In this document: piece by piece, positions 63,733-64,000 of the stretch
How positions within the stretch are numbered: the stretch's first letter is position 1
Layout: every line of letters starts with the position of its first letter
DNA from: Strix aluco
Taxonomy: Eukaryota; Chordata; Aves; Strigiformes; Strigidae
NCBI RefSeq assembly: GCF_031877795.1
Contig: NC_133931.1
Span: 24,550,264-24,614,263, forward strand
Direction of reading: 5' to 3'
DNA: 64,000 nt
Program-made: the position numbers and the translations under genes
Notes under the pieces: model-generated
Database searches by the model: none
What the model saw: the letters and a program-made list of their open reading frames with translations, nothing else
Told to the model about the DNA's origin: nothing

Positions 63733-64000
63733 CTTAAACTGCACGCTTAAGCTGCAACAACTCCAGCGTACCTCCCGTGTTTGAGCTCTAACACATGAAC
63801 CATCACACCGGTCATGAACAGGCTGTGCTGGCTTGAGGCTGGCAGGGTCACACCCTACAGCTGTGGTGGGGTGCAAGGCAGAAAGCTGTCACTGAGGACT
63901 GCGGGATCACCTGGGACCAAAGCACTGCCTGAACATAGCCTCCTGCAGTGGACCCTTTTATCATCACTACTCTAATAGCTTTTCAAGATGTCCAACAATC

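Larger units (their letters stand above)
61491..64000 (-). other. POP1: Sequence upstream of POP1 exon A, probably intron
   Basis: No further POP1 exon could be read on the complement, so the N-terminal ~170 residues should be coded beyond the right edge. The stretch holds A-rich unique sequence and the solo LTR at 63393-63727. Confidence 0.6.

Noticed and set aside
61491..64000. Search for the upstream POP1 exon coding the basic stretch before exon A
   Set aside because: No acceptor/donor-bounded frame on the complement gave the expected Arg-rich sequence, so it is taken to lie beyond the window.
1..64000. CRISPR arrays, operons, prophage or other prokaryotic systems
   Set aside because: The window is vertebrate intron-rich DNA. 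The tandem repeats seen are microsatellites without spacer structure.

Overview
The window is vertebrate nuclear DNA, most likely from a bird. Four things support this: GT-AG introns of 0.1 to 6.3 kb, low coding density, a CR1 LINE tail whose translated C-terminus and ATTCTATG-type terminal repeat are avian or reptilian in style, and a solo LTR of a kind common in bird genomes. No species can be assigned. The long open frames outside the exons listed here look like chance or shadow frames.

Two genes are supported, arranged tail to tail. On the + strand, the last eight coding exons of NIPAL2 (a NIPA-family magnesium transporter) run from 1887 to 20781. They form one continuous frame of about 252 residues ending in a stop; the N-terminal exons lie left of the window. 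On the - strand, twelve coding exons of POP1 (the large protein subunit of RNase P and RNase MRP) run from 61490 down to 45353. They give a continuous frame of 851 residues plus a stop; the N-terminal exons lie right of the window. As I recall it, the same convergent POP1/NIPAL2 order is found on human chromosome 8q22. Every junction was checked by hand for splice sites and codon phase.

The roughly 24 kb between the two stop codons (20782-45352) holds the 3' UTRs, a 5'-truncated CR1 copy (43719-43942), a probable hAT DNA-transposon relic (31706-31995) interrupted by a run of 21 G, a perfect 14-bp hairpin (40036-40066) and simple repeats. I found no third gene there. POP1 introns hold a tRNA-like sequence (56724-56792) and a 335-bp solo LTR with 5-bp target-site duplications (63393-63727). 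A NIPAL2 intron holds an antisense polyadenylation-signal-plus-A-tract signature that may be the end of a retrocopy (8397-8432).

The two genes do not act in one pathway: NIPAL2 is a membrane transporter and POP1 is a nuclear/nucleolar RNA-processing scaffold. I see no convincing new biological system. The items most worth a second look are the tRNA-like element inside the RNase P gene, the hairpin, and the antisense poly(A) signature.
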